A DNA stretch of 21,027 nucleotides from the NCBI GenBank assembly GCA_910579155.1, contig CAJTTS010000056.1:1-21027 (forward strand), in the 5' to 3' direction. Below the pieces are notes generated by a model, which was not told the origin of the DNA, did not search any database, and worked only from the letters and a program-made list of their open reading frames with translations. Of the stretch, positions 8,511 through 17,800 are shown piece by piece. The DNA is from an uncultured Oscillospiraceae bacterium. GTDB lineage: Bacteria > Bacillota_A > Clostridia > Oscillospirales > Oscillospiraceae. Position numbers and translations under genes: made by a program. Position 1 is the stretch's first letter. The number at the start of each line of letters is the position of its first letter.

Positions 8511-8534
8511 TTTCACCGTAATCTATATTGTAGG

Positions 8535-8567
8535 AGGTCAGCGGTTCGATCCCGCTTATCTCCACCA
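8535..8567 (+). pseudogene. tRNA-Ala 3' fragment (interrupted tRNA gene)
   Basis: From AGGTCAGCGG through the T loop TTCGATC, the CCGCT stem half and the acceptor strand TATCTCC to ACCA, this matches the 3' part of a bacterial tRNA-Ala of the UGC type. The D arm and anticodon arm are absent; sequence unlike tRNA begins at about 8534. It is followed by a terminator as an original tRNA gene would be. It differs in the T stem and acceptor from the complete tRNA-Ala(CGC) at 7845, so it is not a duplicate of that gene's end. Confidence 0.7.
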
Positions 8568-8574
8568 AAAAGCA

Positions 8575-8614
8575 GGGACTTATGTATTCAAAAAATGCAT
8601 AAGTTCTTGTTTTT
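8575..8614 (+). terminator. Rho-independent terminator of the former tRNA-Ala gene
   Basis: ACTTATGTAT (8578-8587) pairs with ATGCATAAGT (8595-8604), including one G-U, and is followed by TCTTGTTTTT. It lies 8 bases after the tRNA fragment. Confidence 0.75.
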
Positions 8615-8680
8615 GCCCTAGAGGAAAAGGGTGGGCAATCGACCACTGCTCCCCGGTAGCACAATCGCATATCAAGTACC

Positions 8681-8721
8681 AAAGGCCGATATCTTTCACA
8701 CGAAAGATATCGGCCTTTTTT
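8681..8721 (+). terminator. Strong intrinsic terminator, possibly two-way
   Basis: AAAGGCCGATATCTTTC (8681-8697) pairs perfectly over 17 bp with 8702-8718 around an ACAC loop. A T run to 8721 follows on the plus strand and an A run precedes, so it could stop transcription from both sides. No gene is visible between it and the preceding terminator. Confidence 0.88.
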
Positions 8722-8742
8722 GTTGCTCAGGCTTGGGCCGGA

Positions 8743-8778
8743 GGAACCTTTTAGCAAACGGTCTCCACTCAAGGTTCC
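8743..8778. repeat. 8-bp inverted repeat with 20-base loop
   Basis: GGAACCTT (8743-8750) and AAGGTTCC (8771-8778). It lies in the gene-free stretch between the terminator at 8721 and the first accessory ORF, where nothing else stands out. Confidence 0.5.
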
Positions 8779-8868
8779 CAAATGATAATAAACTGATAAC
8801 TCGACGCTGCGCCCATAGCTATTCCCGCCCAAGTGTGGTATGGTGTGGCGCTGGAGGAGGTGAAAGAA

Positions 8869-9015
8869 GTGCGGAAATTGTTAAAAGACCTGTATTTCGG
8901 AAACATCACGCCCGCAGACAGAAACGATATCCGTGCCCATCCGGCCAAGCACAGGGTGCGCCCCGATCCATCCATGGACCGGGGCGCATCCCATACCAAA
9001 TCCAACCAATCATAG
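8869..9015 (+). CDS. Short DUF6809-like fragment
   Basis: A 48-residue ORF starting with GTG about 10 bases after a GGAGG site. Its first 15-18 residues (MRKLLKDLYFGNITPADR) resemble the start of DUF6809-type small proteins common in Clostridia mobile elements, which continue with a conserved acidic helix. Here the similarity stops after residue 18 and the rest (AHPAKHRVRPDPSMDRGASH...) is basic and unlike the family, so it is probably a remnant fused to unrelated DNA. Its stop overlaps the ribosome site of the next gene, so translation of the two could be coupled. Confidence 0.4.
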   Translation: MRKLLKDLYFGNITPADRNDIRAHPAKHRVRPDPSMDRGASHTKSNQS

Positions 9016-9029
9016 GAGGGACACCTGAT

Positions 9030-10136
9030 ATGATCATGAAAGCAGCCATCAGCAGCAAGACCCACCCGGAATATGGGCAGACCACCATCCCCTTCCCTAT
9101 CCCGGACAGTGACTACGACCACATCATCGCTCTGCTGGAAGGTATGGGCATCGGCTCCCCCACCGCCCAGGACTGCCGGGTGGACGAGCTGGACAGCAAG
9201 CATCCCATCCTCAACCGGCTAGTGTCCCAGAGCGTCAATGTGGATGAACTGGATCATCTGGCCAAGCGCCTGGCCAGTTTCTGCCAAGGAGAGGATACCC
9301 AATTTGAGGCCATGGCCAGCAAGCTGGGCCTGTCGGACATCAAGGACTTCATCAACCTTACCTCCTGCTGTCAGCAGGCCACGGTGATCACCGACTTTTC
9401 CAAGCTGGAGAGAGTGGGCAAAGCACACAGCCTGACGGTCAACGGCGGTTCAATGCCCTCCGATGAGTACGACAAGGTGGATGGCCGGGCGGTGGCCCTG
9501 GACCTGATCCGGCGTGGCATCGGAGCGGTCACACCCTACGGCGTGGTGTATGACAACGGCATGAAGCTGGAGGCAATTTACGATGGGCGGCACTTCCCAG
9601 AATACTATTATCAAGCAAGCCTGATGGCCGTTGAGATCAAGTCCGGGCCGAACCGCGAAACCACCGGCTGTCTCTACCTGCCCTGTCCAGACAAACAGAT
9701 CCAGCGGACGCTGGCTCGGGCTGGAATCGGCCCCCAGGGGTTCCAAATGGAAATCATCCTGGATGAGCTGCCCACGCAGGTGTCCGCTGTGGTCAGCGCC
9801 GCCCGGGATGGCCTCGACGACCTCAACAAACTGTGCCGGGCCATTGAGCCGCTGGACACGGCGCAGCGGGAAAAGCTGGAGGCGACAGTATTGCTGGCCC
9901 ATCCCACATATGCCAGCGAGGTGCGCCAGCTGGCGGAAAACCTGGATCAGTTTGACTTCGTGCCCAAATCGGTCAGCCCGAAGGCGGCAGGTCAGGTGAC
10001 CGAGCTGGGTTATGTGGCCTACCACGGCAGTCTGGCGCTGGAGGAGCTGATGGGGGACGATCTCACAGAGCTGCACCAGGAGATGGGGGAATGGCATAAT
10101 GGTGCTACACGTGGCAAAGGGTTCGTTCAGCAATGA
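9030..10136 (+). CDS. ArdA-like antirestriction family protein
   Basis: A 368-residue soluble protein resembling the ArdA-type antirestriction proteins carried by integrative elements of gut Clostridia. ArdA proteins mimic DNA and protect incoming DNA from type I restriction enzymes. Family-like segments include LDELDHLAKRLASF, GLSDIKDFINLT, then VITDFSKLERVGKAHSL, LIRRGIGAVTPYGVVYDNGMKLEAIYDGRHFPEYYY, the YLPCPDKQIQRTLARAG block and the C-terminal AENLDQFDFVPKSVSP and LGYVAYHGSLALEELM. It is acidic, as DNA mimics are. AGGAGGG lies 9 bases before ATG 9030; a second in-frame ATG is at 9036. Its end overlaps the start of the next related gene by 38 bases, so the two are cotranscribed. Antirestriction activity is inferred from family only. 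Confidence 0.75.
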   Translation: MIMKAAISSKTHPEYGQTTIPFPIPDSDYDHIIALLEGMGIGSPTAQDCRVDELDSKHPILNRLVSQSVNVDELDHLAKRLASFCQGEDTQFEAMASKLGLSDIKDFINLTSCCQQATVITDFSKLERVGKAHSLTVNGGSMPSDEYDKVDGRAVALDLIRRGIGAVTPYGVVYDNGMKLEAIYDGRHFPEYYYQASLMAVEIKSGPNRETTGCLYLPCPDKQIQRTLARAGIGPQGFQMEIILDELPTQVSAVVSAARDGLDDLNKLCRAIEPLDTAQREKLEATVLLAHPTYASEVRQLAENLDQFDFVPKSVSPKAAGQVTELGYVAYHGSLALEELMGDDLTELHQEMGEWHNGATRGKGFVQQ

Positions 10137-10773
10137 TGTGGCGCACATCAGCTTTCCAGCAGAAGCGAACAAGGTCAGGTACGACGTGTTCGCCGTGGAG
10201 GAGTTCGGCGGCTGGGCCCCCGCGTATGTCATAGGCGGCGACGGTGCCGCGAAAGCCGCCGCCAGCTATATCGAGCGCGACGCTCTGTTCAGCGAAGGCG
10301 GCGTCCAGAAGCTGAACCAGCTGGCCGGGTTGGTAGATACCATGGATGCGGACGCCCAGAAGGTTTTTGCCGGTGCGCTGATGGTGGAACACGCCAGATG
10401 CCTGGATGATGTGCTGCGCGTGGCGGGCAGTTTGGACAGCTATGAGCTGTTCCCCAGCATCAAAACAGATGAGGAACTGGGCCATTTCCTCGTGGATACT
10501 GGTCCTATCACCGGCAAGTTCGCTTTTGCTGAGGAGGCCAAGCCCTACTTGGACTACGCCAAGATCGGCGCGGAACAGCGTAAGCTGCTGGGCGGAGCCC
10601 ATACGGAGCAGGGATTTGTAAAACGCCGGGAAGTGGTTCAGACGCAGAAAGAGACAGACCGTCCTGCCTTCGTCCTCACGCTGGTCTCCCCGCCGGCGCC
10701 TGTCGTCTGGACCTGCCTGCCTCGGACGATGCGCTGGAACAGGCAAAAAGGGCGCTGCGGCTGGACAGCCTGA
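10099..10773 (+). CDS. ArdA-like protein, N-terminal part of a frameshifted gene
   Basis: This 224-residue ORF overlaps the preceding gene and begins MVLHVAKGSFSNDVAHISFP. The middle (GLVDTMDADAQKVFAGALMVEHARCLDDVLRVAGSLDSYEL and ITGKFAFAEEAKPYLDYAKIG) resembles the helical and C-terminal segments of ArdA-like proteins, and FVLTLVSPP marks the start of a second such domain. After about residue 200 the product becomes Arg/Trp/Cys-rich (VVWTCLPRTMRWNRQKGRCGW), while the other frame continues the family sequence (ACRLDLPASDDALEQAKRALRL). Adding one base near 10690-10700 would join it to the ORF ending at 11210 into one protein of about 370 residues. It is therefore probably a broken gene, or a sequencing error. 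Confidence 0.65.
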   Translation: MVLHVAKGSFSNDVAHISFPAEANKVRYDVFAVEEFGGWAPAYVIGGDGAAKAAASYIERDALFSEGGVQKLNQLAGLVDTMDADAQKVFAGALMVEHARCLDDVLRVAGSLDSYELFPSIKTDEELGHFLVDTGPITGKFAFAEEAKPYLDYAKIGAEQRKLLGGAHTEQGFVKRREVVQTQKETDRPAFVLTLVSPPAPVVWTCLPRTMRWNRQKGRCGWTA

Positions 10774-10793
10774 GCAGCGCCGCCATTCAAGGT

Positions 10794-11210
10794 GTGGAGA
10801 TCGACTATCCATGGGCGCACCTTCTGCCCACGGACGCCATCACCCTGGAGGACGCCAACACCCTGGCCGAATGCGTCCGGGAGATGACGGGGGAAGAACT
10901 GAGGGTGTTTGGCGCGGTTCTGGAGGTAGAGGAACCCCGTTCCTTCCATGAAGCCGGCACCATTGCCATGGACATCTATGACTACGAGCTGCTGGATCGC
11001 AGCGAGAGGGAATACGCCATCACTGCCCTGCGGTACGCCGGTGCGGGGGATGAGATTCTGGAGGTATTGGACGGCTTCACCGATTTTGACGCGCTGGGCC
11101 GGGCCGAGATGGAATCGGACGGCGTGCGGGAAACCAGCTTCGGCTCCGTCAAACGCCTCAGCGCCCCCTGGCCCCGGCAGGAGCCGGAAATGGGCCAAAC
11201 GATGTGCTGA
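10794..11210 (+). CDS. ArdA-like protein, C-terminal part of the frameshifted gene
   Basis: A 138-residue ORF whose reading frame is open back to about 10700 and continues the domain begun by the ORF at 10099. It carries LLPTDAITLEDANTLAECVREMTGEELRVFGAVLEVE, a typical ArdA-like helical block, then IAMDIYDYELLDRSEREYAITALRYAG. The nominal GTG start at 10794 has no ribosome site, which supports its being the second half of a frameshifted gene. The 67 bases after its stop contain no terminator, and a new strong ribosome site then leads into the RHS gene. Confidence 0.6.
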   Translation: MEIDYPWAHLLPTDAITLEDANTLAECVREMTGEELRVFGAVLEVEEPRSFHEAGTIAMDIYDYELLDRSEREYAITALRYAGAGDEILEVLDGFTDFDALGRAEMESDGVRETSFGSVKRLSAPWPRQEPEMGQTMC

Positions 11211-11277
11211 AAAGTAGATTTCCGTACAAAGGTGTGGTATTTGTTGAGTAAAACTGACAGAAGGAGGAGAAAACACA

Positions 11278-11802
11278 ATGGCAGTCAATATTTTTAAGGA
11301 CGAGCTGCAGCACGCCCAGATGTTCGGCAAACCCGTGCTGACCACCAACTGGCTGATTCCCCGGGAAACGGTGCCGGACGGGTGGTATTGCTACGATATG
11401 CGGGGCACGGAAAGCGATCCCGCCGCCCACGCCGAGCTGGTGGACTATAACAGCTTCCTTGCCTTCGCGGTAGAGGGCAGCGACAGCAATGTGGACTCCT
11501 TCGACAGCATCGACAGCTACGATGAATTGAAGAAGATCCGCGATGAGCTGGCCATGCCCGGCGATCCTGTTGACCTGCTCACCGGCAGCTTTACCTGGAA
11601 CTACACAGATTTCGCCTTGTACGGTGAGAGCCTGTTTAATATCTTGAGGAATGCCAGTTGGCGAGGGAATTTTCCGCCAGGCGAGGCGGGATTTCGTAGG
11701 AATAATTGTGTTTATTTCAAGAGATCACAACGAAGCATGGCAGAAAAAGACCTGCCAAATGGCGTTTTGAGAGATGTTAAACAGGCTCTGAGAACGACCT
11801 GA
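11278..11802 (+). CDS. RHS polymorphic toxin, N-terminal fragment cut by a MITE
   Basis: The true N-terminus of the RHS gene, with an AAGGAGGAG ribosome site before ATG 11278. Residues 1-60 (FGKPVLTTNWLIPRETVPDGWYCYDMRG...) resemble an LPD28-like domain of large polyvalent proteins from mobile elements. Residues about 96-116 (GDPVDLLTGSFTWNYTDFALYG) are the standard entry into an RHS shell. From residue 117 the sequence comes from the inserted 161-bp element and ends at a stop at 11802. If the element and one TGA copy are removed, the frame continues GENDLKFTRYYESVKANKNYG into the large ORF behind it, giving one protein of about 2222 residues. No signal peptide is visible. Confidence 0.75.
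   Translation: MAVNIFKDELQHAQMFGKPVLTTNWLIPRETVPDGWYCYDMRGTESDPAAHAELVDYNSFLAFAVEGSDSNVDSFDSIDSYDELKKIRDELAMPGDPVDLLTGSFTWNYTDFALYGESLFNILRNASWRGNFPPGEAGFRRNNCVYFKRSQRSMAEKDLPNGVLRDVKQALRTT
11628..11788. mobile_element. 161-bp IS5-type MITE inside the RHS gene
   Basis: The ends are inverted repeats GAGCCTGTTTAAtATCT and GAGCCTGTTTAAcATCT (16 of 17 matched), with a second weaker subterminal match around GCCA-TTGGC. The element is flanked by a TGA duplication (11625-11627 and 11789-11791), which fits the TNA target sites and GAG-starting ends of some IS5-family groups. It has no room for a transposase. Element plus duplication is 164 bases, so it shifts the frame of the host gene. Confidence 0.82.
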
Positions 11803-11849
11803 AATTCACCCGCTACTATGAGTCCGTCAAAGCCAACAAAAACTACGGC

Positions 11850-14800
11850 TTGGGCAACGGCTGGACGTCCAACTTTACCTATTCCCTGGAATTTGGCGAC
11901 CTATACGCCCAAGTCACCTTGCCCCAGGGCACAGAGCTGTTCTTCGACCTGGACTTCGATGGAAGCTACGCCAACTGCGGCGACTATTCCCTGGAGTGGG
12001 CCGGCGGCAGTTACGTCATGAAAGACAAAGCCGGGAACCAGTACCGCTTCACCCCGGACGGACAGATTCAGCACATCGCCTATGTCAACGGCGACGTGGC
12101 CAGCTTTACCTATTCCGGGGACAAGCTCACCAGCGTGTCCAGCGACACCGGCAGCTTCACCTTCACCTATAATGGCAGCGGCAATCTGTCCTCTGTCACC
12201 GACAGCGTGGGCCGCACCGTCACCCTGTCCTACGAGGGCGACCTGCTCACCGCCGCTGAGAACCCTGATGGGGACAGCCTGCGCTACACCTACGATGGCA
12301 ACGGCTATCTGGCCACGGTGGCCAACTTCAAGGGCGACGTCTACGTAGAGAACACCTATGACGGCGCGGGCCGCGTGACCCATCAGTACGCCGCGGACTT
12401 CGGCACCTTCGATTTTACCTATGATTTCGATGGCCGCCACAACGTCTGCACCGGCACAGATGGCTACCTCTTGGAGATATACTACGATGAGGTGGGCCGT
12501 ATCCTCTCCTCCACCGACGCCCAGGGCACCCAGCGCGTCACCTACAATGATCTTAACCAGGTGACCAGCCGCACCGACCGGGAGGGCAATACCACCTCCT
12601 ATGAGCACGACGCCGAGGGGAACATCTCCCAGGTGACCTATGCCGACGGCACCTCGGAGAGTTTCACCTACGACAGCAACCGCATGGTCACCTCCGTGCG
12701 GGACCGCAACGGCGCCACCGCCAGCTACACCTACGACGCCAACGGCCATATGACCAGCTATACTGATGGCCGGGGCAATACCAGCACCTTTGTCTACGCG
12801 GACGGCAATCTGACCTCTGTGACCGACGCCAATGGCGCTGTGACTACCTATACCTATGATCGGGCGGGTAACCGCACCTCCATGACTGACTCCGAGGGGA
12901 ACATCACGAGGTACACTTACGATGAGCAGGGCCGCCTGACCACCATGACCGATGCCCAGGGCGGCGTCACCGCCTACGAGTACACCGAGGCGGGCAAACT
13001 GGTGAAGATCACTGACGCCAACGGCAGTATCCAGTCCTTCACTGTGGACGGCAACGGCTTCAACTCCAGCGAGTCCGACTGGATGGGCAATGTGACTCGC
13101 TATACCCGAGATGTCCAGAGCAATATCACCTCTGTCACCGATCCGCTGGGGGCCGTGACCACCTACACCTACGATGACCGGGGAAACCGGGTGACCTCCA
13201 CCGACGCCAACGGCAACACCACCCGCCATACCTATGACGCAGCGGGCCGCATGGTCTCCATGACGGACGCGGCGGGCAACACTTGGCGCTACGCCTACAA
13301 CAGGAACGGCCAGGTGGTTTCCATTACCGACCCCGCAGGCGGTGTCGCCGCTACCGCTTATGATAACGTCACCAGGACATCGTCTTCTACCACGCCCAAC
13401 GGCGGCACCACCCGTTATACTTATGACGGCGTGGGCAACATCACCCGAGAGACCGACGCGCTGGGCAAGACCACCTCCCGCTCCTATGACGCCAACGGGA
13501 ACCTGATCTCTGTGACCGACCGCACCGGGGCCACCACCACCTATGCCTACGATGCCGAGAACCGGCTGGTGAGCTCCACCGACGCCAAAGGGCAGACTAC
13601 AACTTATACCTATGACGCCGCTGGCCGTCTGCTCACCGCCACCGATCCCATGGGCGGGGTCACGGCCTATACCTACGACAGCATGGGCAACGTGCTCACC
13701 ATCACCGATTCCATGGGCTTCGTCACCACCTATACCTACAATTCCCTGAACAAAGTTGCCACCGCCACCGACGCGGAGGGCGGCGTGGTCAGCTATGCCT
13801 ATGACAGTATGGGCCGGGTGGCCGCTGTCACCGACGCCGAGAAGGGGACCACCAGCTATCAGTATGATGGCGACGGCAACCTTACCCGCGTCACTGACGC
13901 GGAGGGCGGTGTGACCGTCTACGCCTACGATCTGCTGGACCGGCAGACCGGCATGACCGACGCCCGGGGCAATACCTGGACCTACGCCTACGACGGCGAG
14001 GGCCGCCTGGTGTCCACCAAAGATCCGCTGAAGTTCAACACGTCCAAAACCTATGACGCCATCGGCCAGCTGGTCCGCGAGACCGACGCCAACGGCAATG
14101 TCTGGGCCTATGAGTATGACGCGGATGGCCACATGATCGCTAAGACCGATCCTCTGGGCAACAAGACCACCTATACCTACGACCCCAACGGCAATCTGCT
14201 GAGCACAACTACCGCCCTGGGCCTGAAAACCTCCCATGTGTACGATCCCATGGGGAGAGTAATCTCCACCGCCGACCCCATGGGCCACACCGTCACGTTC
14301 CTGTATGATGCCAAGGGCCAGCTTGTGGGCCTCACCAACAAGGACGGCACCAAGGTGGCCATCACCTATGACGCCAACGGCAATGTGCTCACTGTCACGG
14401 ATGAGGAGGGCTATGTGGTCTCCTACGTCTACGACAAGGACGGCCGCATGACCCAGCTCACCAACGCCCGGGGCTTCAAGACCGCCTACGCCTACGACAA
14501 AGTGGGCAATTTGGTGAAAATGACCAACGCCATGGACGGCGTCACCGCCTATGTCTACGACAAGAACGGCAACCTGCTCTCCGAGACCAACACGGACGGC
14601 GGCGTCACCCGTTATACCTACGACAAGCTGAACCGGGTGACCTCCATCACCGACCCCGAAGGGGCCGTGACCCGGGTGGGCTACGATGCAAACAGCAACA
14701 TCACCAAGGTGGTGCAGGCCGACGGCAAGTCCATCACCTACTCCTACGACGCCTGCAACCAGCTCACCAGCTATGTGGATCCCGAGGGATATACCTTCTC

Positions 14801-17800
14801 CTTTACCTATGACGGGAACGGCAACATCACCTCCTCCACCGACGGCAACGGCAACACCACCCGCTATACCTACGACGGGCTGGACCGGATCACCCAGCGC
14901 ACCGACGAGGAGGGCGGCGTGGCCACCCAGACCTTCGACGCCGACGGCCGCCTGATCAAGGCGGTGGACGAGGAGGGCGCCGAGACCAGCTATGTCTACG
15001 ACGGCTGCGGCCGGGTGGTGAAGATGACCGACGCCCTGGGTAATTCCACCACCTATACCTACGATGAGCTGGACCGGCTGCTCACCGCCACCGACGCCAG
15101 GGGCGGCGTGACCGCTTACACCTACACCGACCGGGGCGATGTGGCCACCGTCACCGACGCCGAGGGGTATGTCACCTCCTACGAGTACGACGGCAATCAG
15201 AACCTGGTGAAGATGACCACCCCGGACGGCGTCACCACCTATGAGTACGACCCGCTGGACCGGCTCATCAAGACCACCACCCCGGACGGCAAGAGCGAGC
15301 ACATCACCTACAACGGCGAGGGCGACGTGACCTCCAGGACGGACAAGGCGGGCCACAAGACCAGCCATGTGCTGGACGCCTGCGGACGGATCGTGGAGAC
15401 CATCGACGCTTTGGGCAATTCCACCCTGTTTGAGTACGACCCCATGGGCCGCCTGACCAAGACCTCCCTCCACCGGGTGGACGCCCAGGACAAGGTGGAC
15501 GAGTGGGAGATCACCCTTTACGAGTACGATGGCCGCGGCCTGGTCACCAAGGAGACCAACGCCCTGGGCGCCGTCACCGCCTACACCTACGACGGCAACG
15601 GCAACCTGGTGTCCAAGACGGACGCGGACGACTATGTGACAAAATATACCTACAATGCCCTGGACTTTGTGACGCAGATAAACTATAATGGTGGCAAGCA
15701 GGCTTCCTACCGCTACAACAAGGTGGGCGAGCTGGTGGAGATGGAGGACTGGACCGGCACTACTTCCTTCGAGGTGGACCTGCTCCGGCGCATCACCCAG
15801 GTCACCGACCGCAAGGGCAACGTGGTGGAGTACACCTATGATGAGGTGGGCAATCAGACCTCCATCGACTACCCGGACGGCACCGGGGTGGACTACACCT
15901 ACGACCTGCTGCACCAGCTCAAGACCGTCACCGAGGACGATGGCCGCGCCACCGCCTACACCTACGACGGCCGGGGCAACCTGGTGCTGGAGCAGTACGG
16001 CAAGCTCAATGGCAACGGGAATGGCCAGGGCAACGGCCAGCGCTCCACCGTGGGTCAGTACACCTATGATGAGACCAACAAGATGGTGCTGGGGGTCAAT
16101 TCCAGCGGCGAGAGCAGCGCGTACCTGTACAACGGTTTGGGCGCGCTGGTAGAGGACACCTGGAAGATCGCCAAGAACGGCTACGGCTACCACGATGTGG
16201 ACGCTGGGCTGGGCGACGCCGATCCCAACAATGGCCGGGGAGGCGGTGGCAGCAACGGTCAGGGCAACGGTAACGGGAATGGCCAGGGCAATGGCAACGG
16301 TAGCGGCGACAAGCCCACCGGCAGCCTGGTGACCAATTTCAGCACCGTGGTGAAGGAGTTCGTGGTGGACTACACCAGCCCCACCTTCGAGCCGCTGATG
16401 GAGCACGAGGTCAACGGCCTGGACTACCGCTACGTGTACGGCAACGACCGGCTGAGCGTGAACATCACCGGGGTGGAGACCAGCTCGGGCAACCTGATCG
16501 AGAACGGGAATCAGATCCGGCTGTACTACCACATGGACTACCTGGGCACGGCGGATTACCTGACCAGCCCCGTGACGGGCAAGGTGGAGAGCTGGACGCA
16601 CTACAACGAGTGGGGCGAGATCACCCACAACGCGGTGCTCAAGAGCGGCAAGCGGGAGCTCGACCTGGTGAAGCGGTACGCCACCCACGATTATGACGCG
16701 GTGCTGGGGATGTACTACGCCAAGGCCCGGTTCTACGACGCGGAGAACCGCAGGTTCGCGGCCATGGACCCGTTGAAGGGCGAGATCACCAATCCGCTGA
16801 CCATGGTGCAGTATCTGTACGTGGTGGACAACCCGTTGATCAACATTGATGTGACCGGAGAGAGATACGAGCAGCATGCGGGTGTTGCCGGCGGCGCTAA
16901 GTCCTCTGCAAAAGTTCCCAGCGCTCCTGTGCCGCAAAAGGCCGCGTCCTCTCAGACTAATGCATCTCCTGTTGCAAAGGCTGCAATTTCTGCCGTTAAT
17001 GCCGTCAAAAAGCAGGCGCAACAGACACAGCAGGTAGTTAGATCCGTGAAAACAAGCGTAACGAATCCTGCGGCGGCTGCTTTCAACGTACAAATGCAGC
17101 GGGCGCTCAAGGGAACTGCGGATTCTATAACAAATACCATCAAAACAATAAGTTCCAACCGCACGAATAACATTCCAAGGGAAGTCACAAGTTATCAAGA
17201 AAAGGTACAGTGTCAACCAACCTATGGGCCGTTCCAAAGCCTTTTGATTGATACGACCAACAATGCCTTTGATGCGTTTGAACAAACGGTAAGTGACGTT
17301 TTCAATACGGCAATAGGCAATGAAATCAAATGGTTCAATAATTTCGGCAGTTCGTTTATGAGCTTGGATCTGGGAGGCGTCTTCGAATCTGCGGCCAATA
17401 TTATAAGCATAGGTAGCGTGGACGCATTCGCAAAAGGAATTGAAAACCGCTACAATGCGTATTTGCAAAATCCATCCCTATATACGGCTGCCAACAGAAT
17501 ATTTTATGGCCTTCCTGACGTTTTTGGGCCGGTTGTTAATCCAAGAGCCTATGGTATTGAATCTAATTCCGTTGAACATTGGAAGGCATTTTATACCGCG
17601 CTCACAGTTGAAGGTGGGTTAATATATACGGCTAAGGGTATTGTCGCACACAGTATTGACCCACGCAGCACTGCCGGGTTGCAGCAAATCAGCGGGTTGC
17701 CCGAGAACGTGGCAATGAGTCAAGAAGCCATGGATCTGGCAACTGTAATGAATCAGGCATCTGTAGATAACTTTATACGCACACAGATACCCGAAAGTTT

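Larger units (their letters stand above)
8180..8534 (-). mobile_element. IS110-family element relic (left end, bridge-RNA region and first transposase codons)
   Basis: On the minus strand an AGGAGGG ribosome site precedes ATG at 8212, which reads MNAVGIDIAR then TAG. MNAVGID is the usual start of IS110-group transposases, where D is the first residue of the RuvC-like DEDD site. The coding sequence is lost after about nine codons. Upstream lie some 320 bases of structured noncoding DNA, the place where IS110-group elements encode their bridge RNA. The element end is put at 8534 because the next bases (from 8535) match the 3' part of a tRNA-Ala, the presumed target. The far end was not located. 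This replaces any reading of the plus-strand ORFs over this stretch as genes. Confidence 0.62.

Noticed and set aside
8470..8832. Minus-strand ORF with VEISGIEPLTS
   Set aside because: GIEPLTS-type peptides are the usual false translation of the reverse strand of tRNA 3' ends; here it comes from the tRNA-Ala fragment.
10690..10710. Programmed ribosomal frameshift in the ArdA-like gene
   Set aside because: No slippery heptamer with downstream structure was recognised; a one-base deletion in a GC run explains it more simply.
12060..15990. Regular repeats of about 63 bases that could suggest a CRISPR or satellite
   Set aside because: They are degenerate, in frame, and encode 21-residue YD repeats of an RHS protein.
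11901..17468. Minus-strand ORF of 1855 codons opposite the RHS gene
   Set aside because: Its Val/Gly/His-rich repetitive product is the reverse reading of YD repeats. There is no ribosome site or family sequence.
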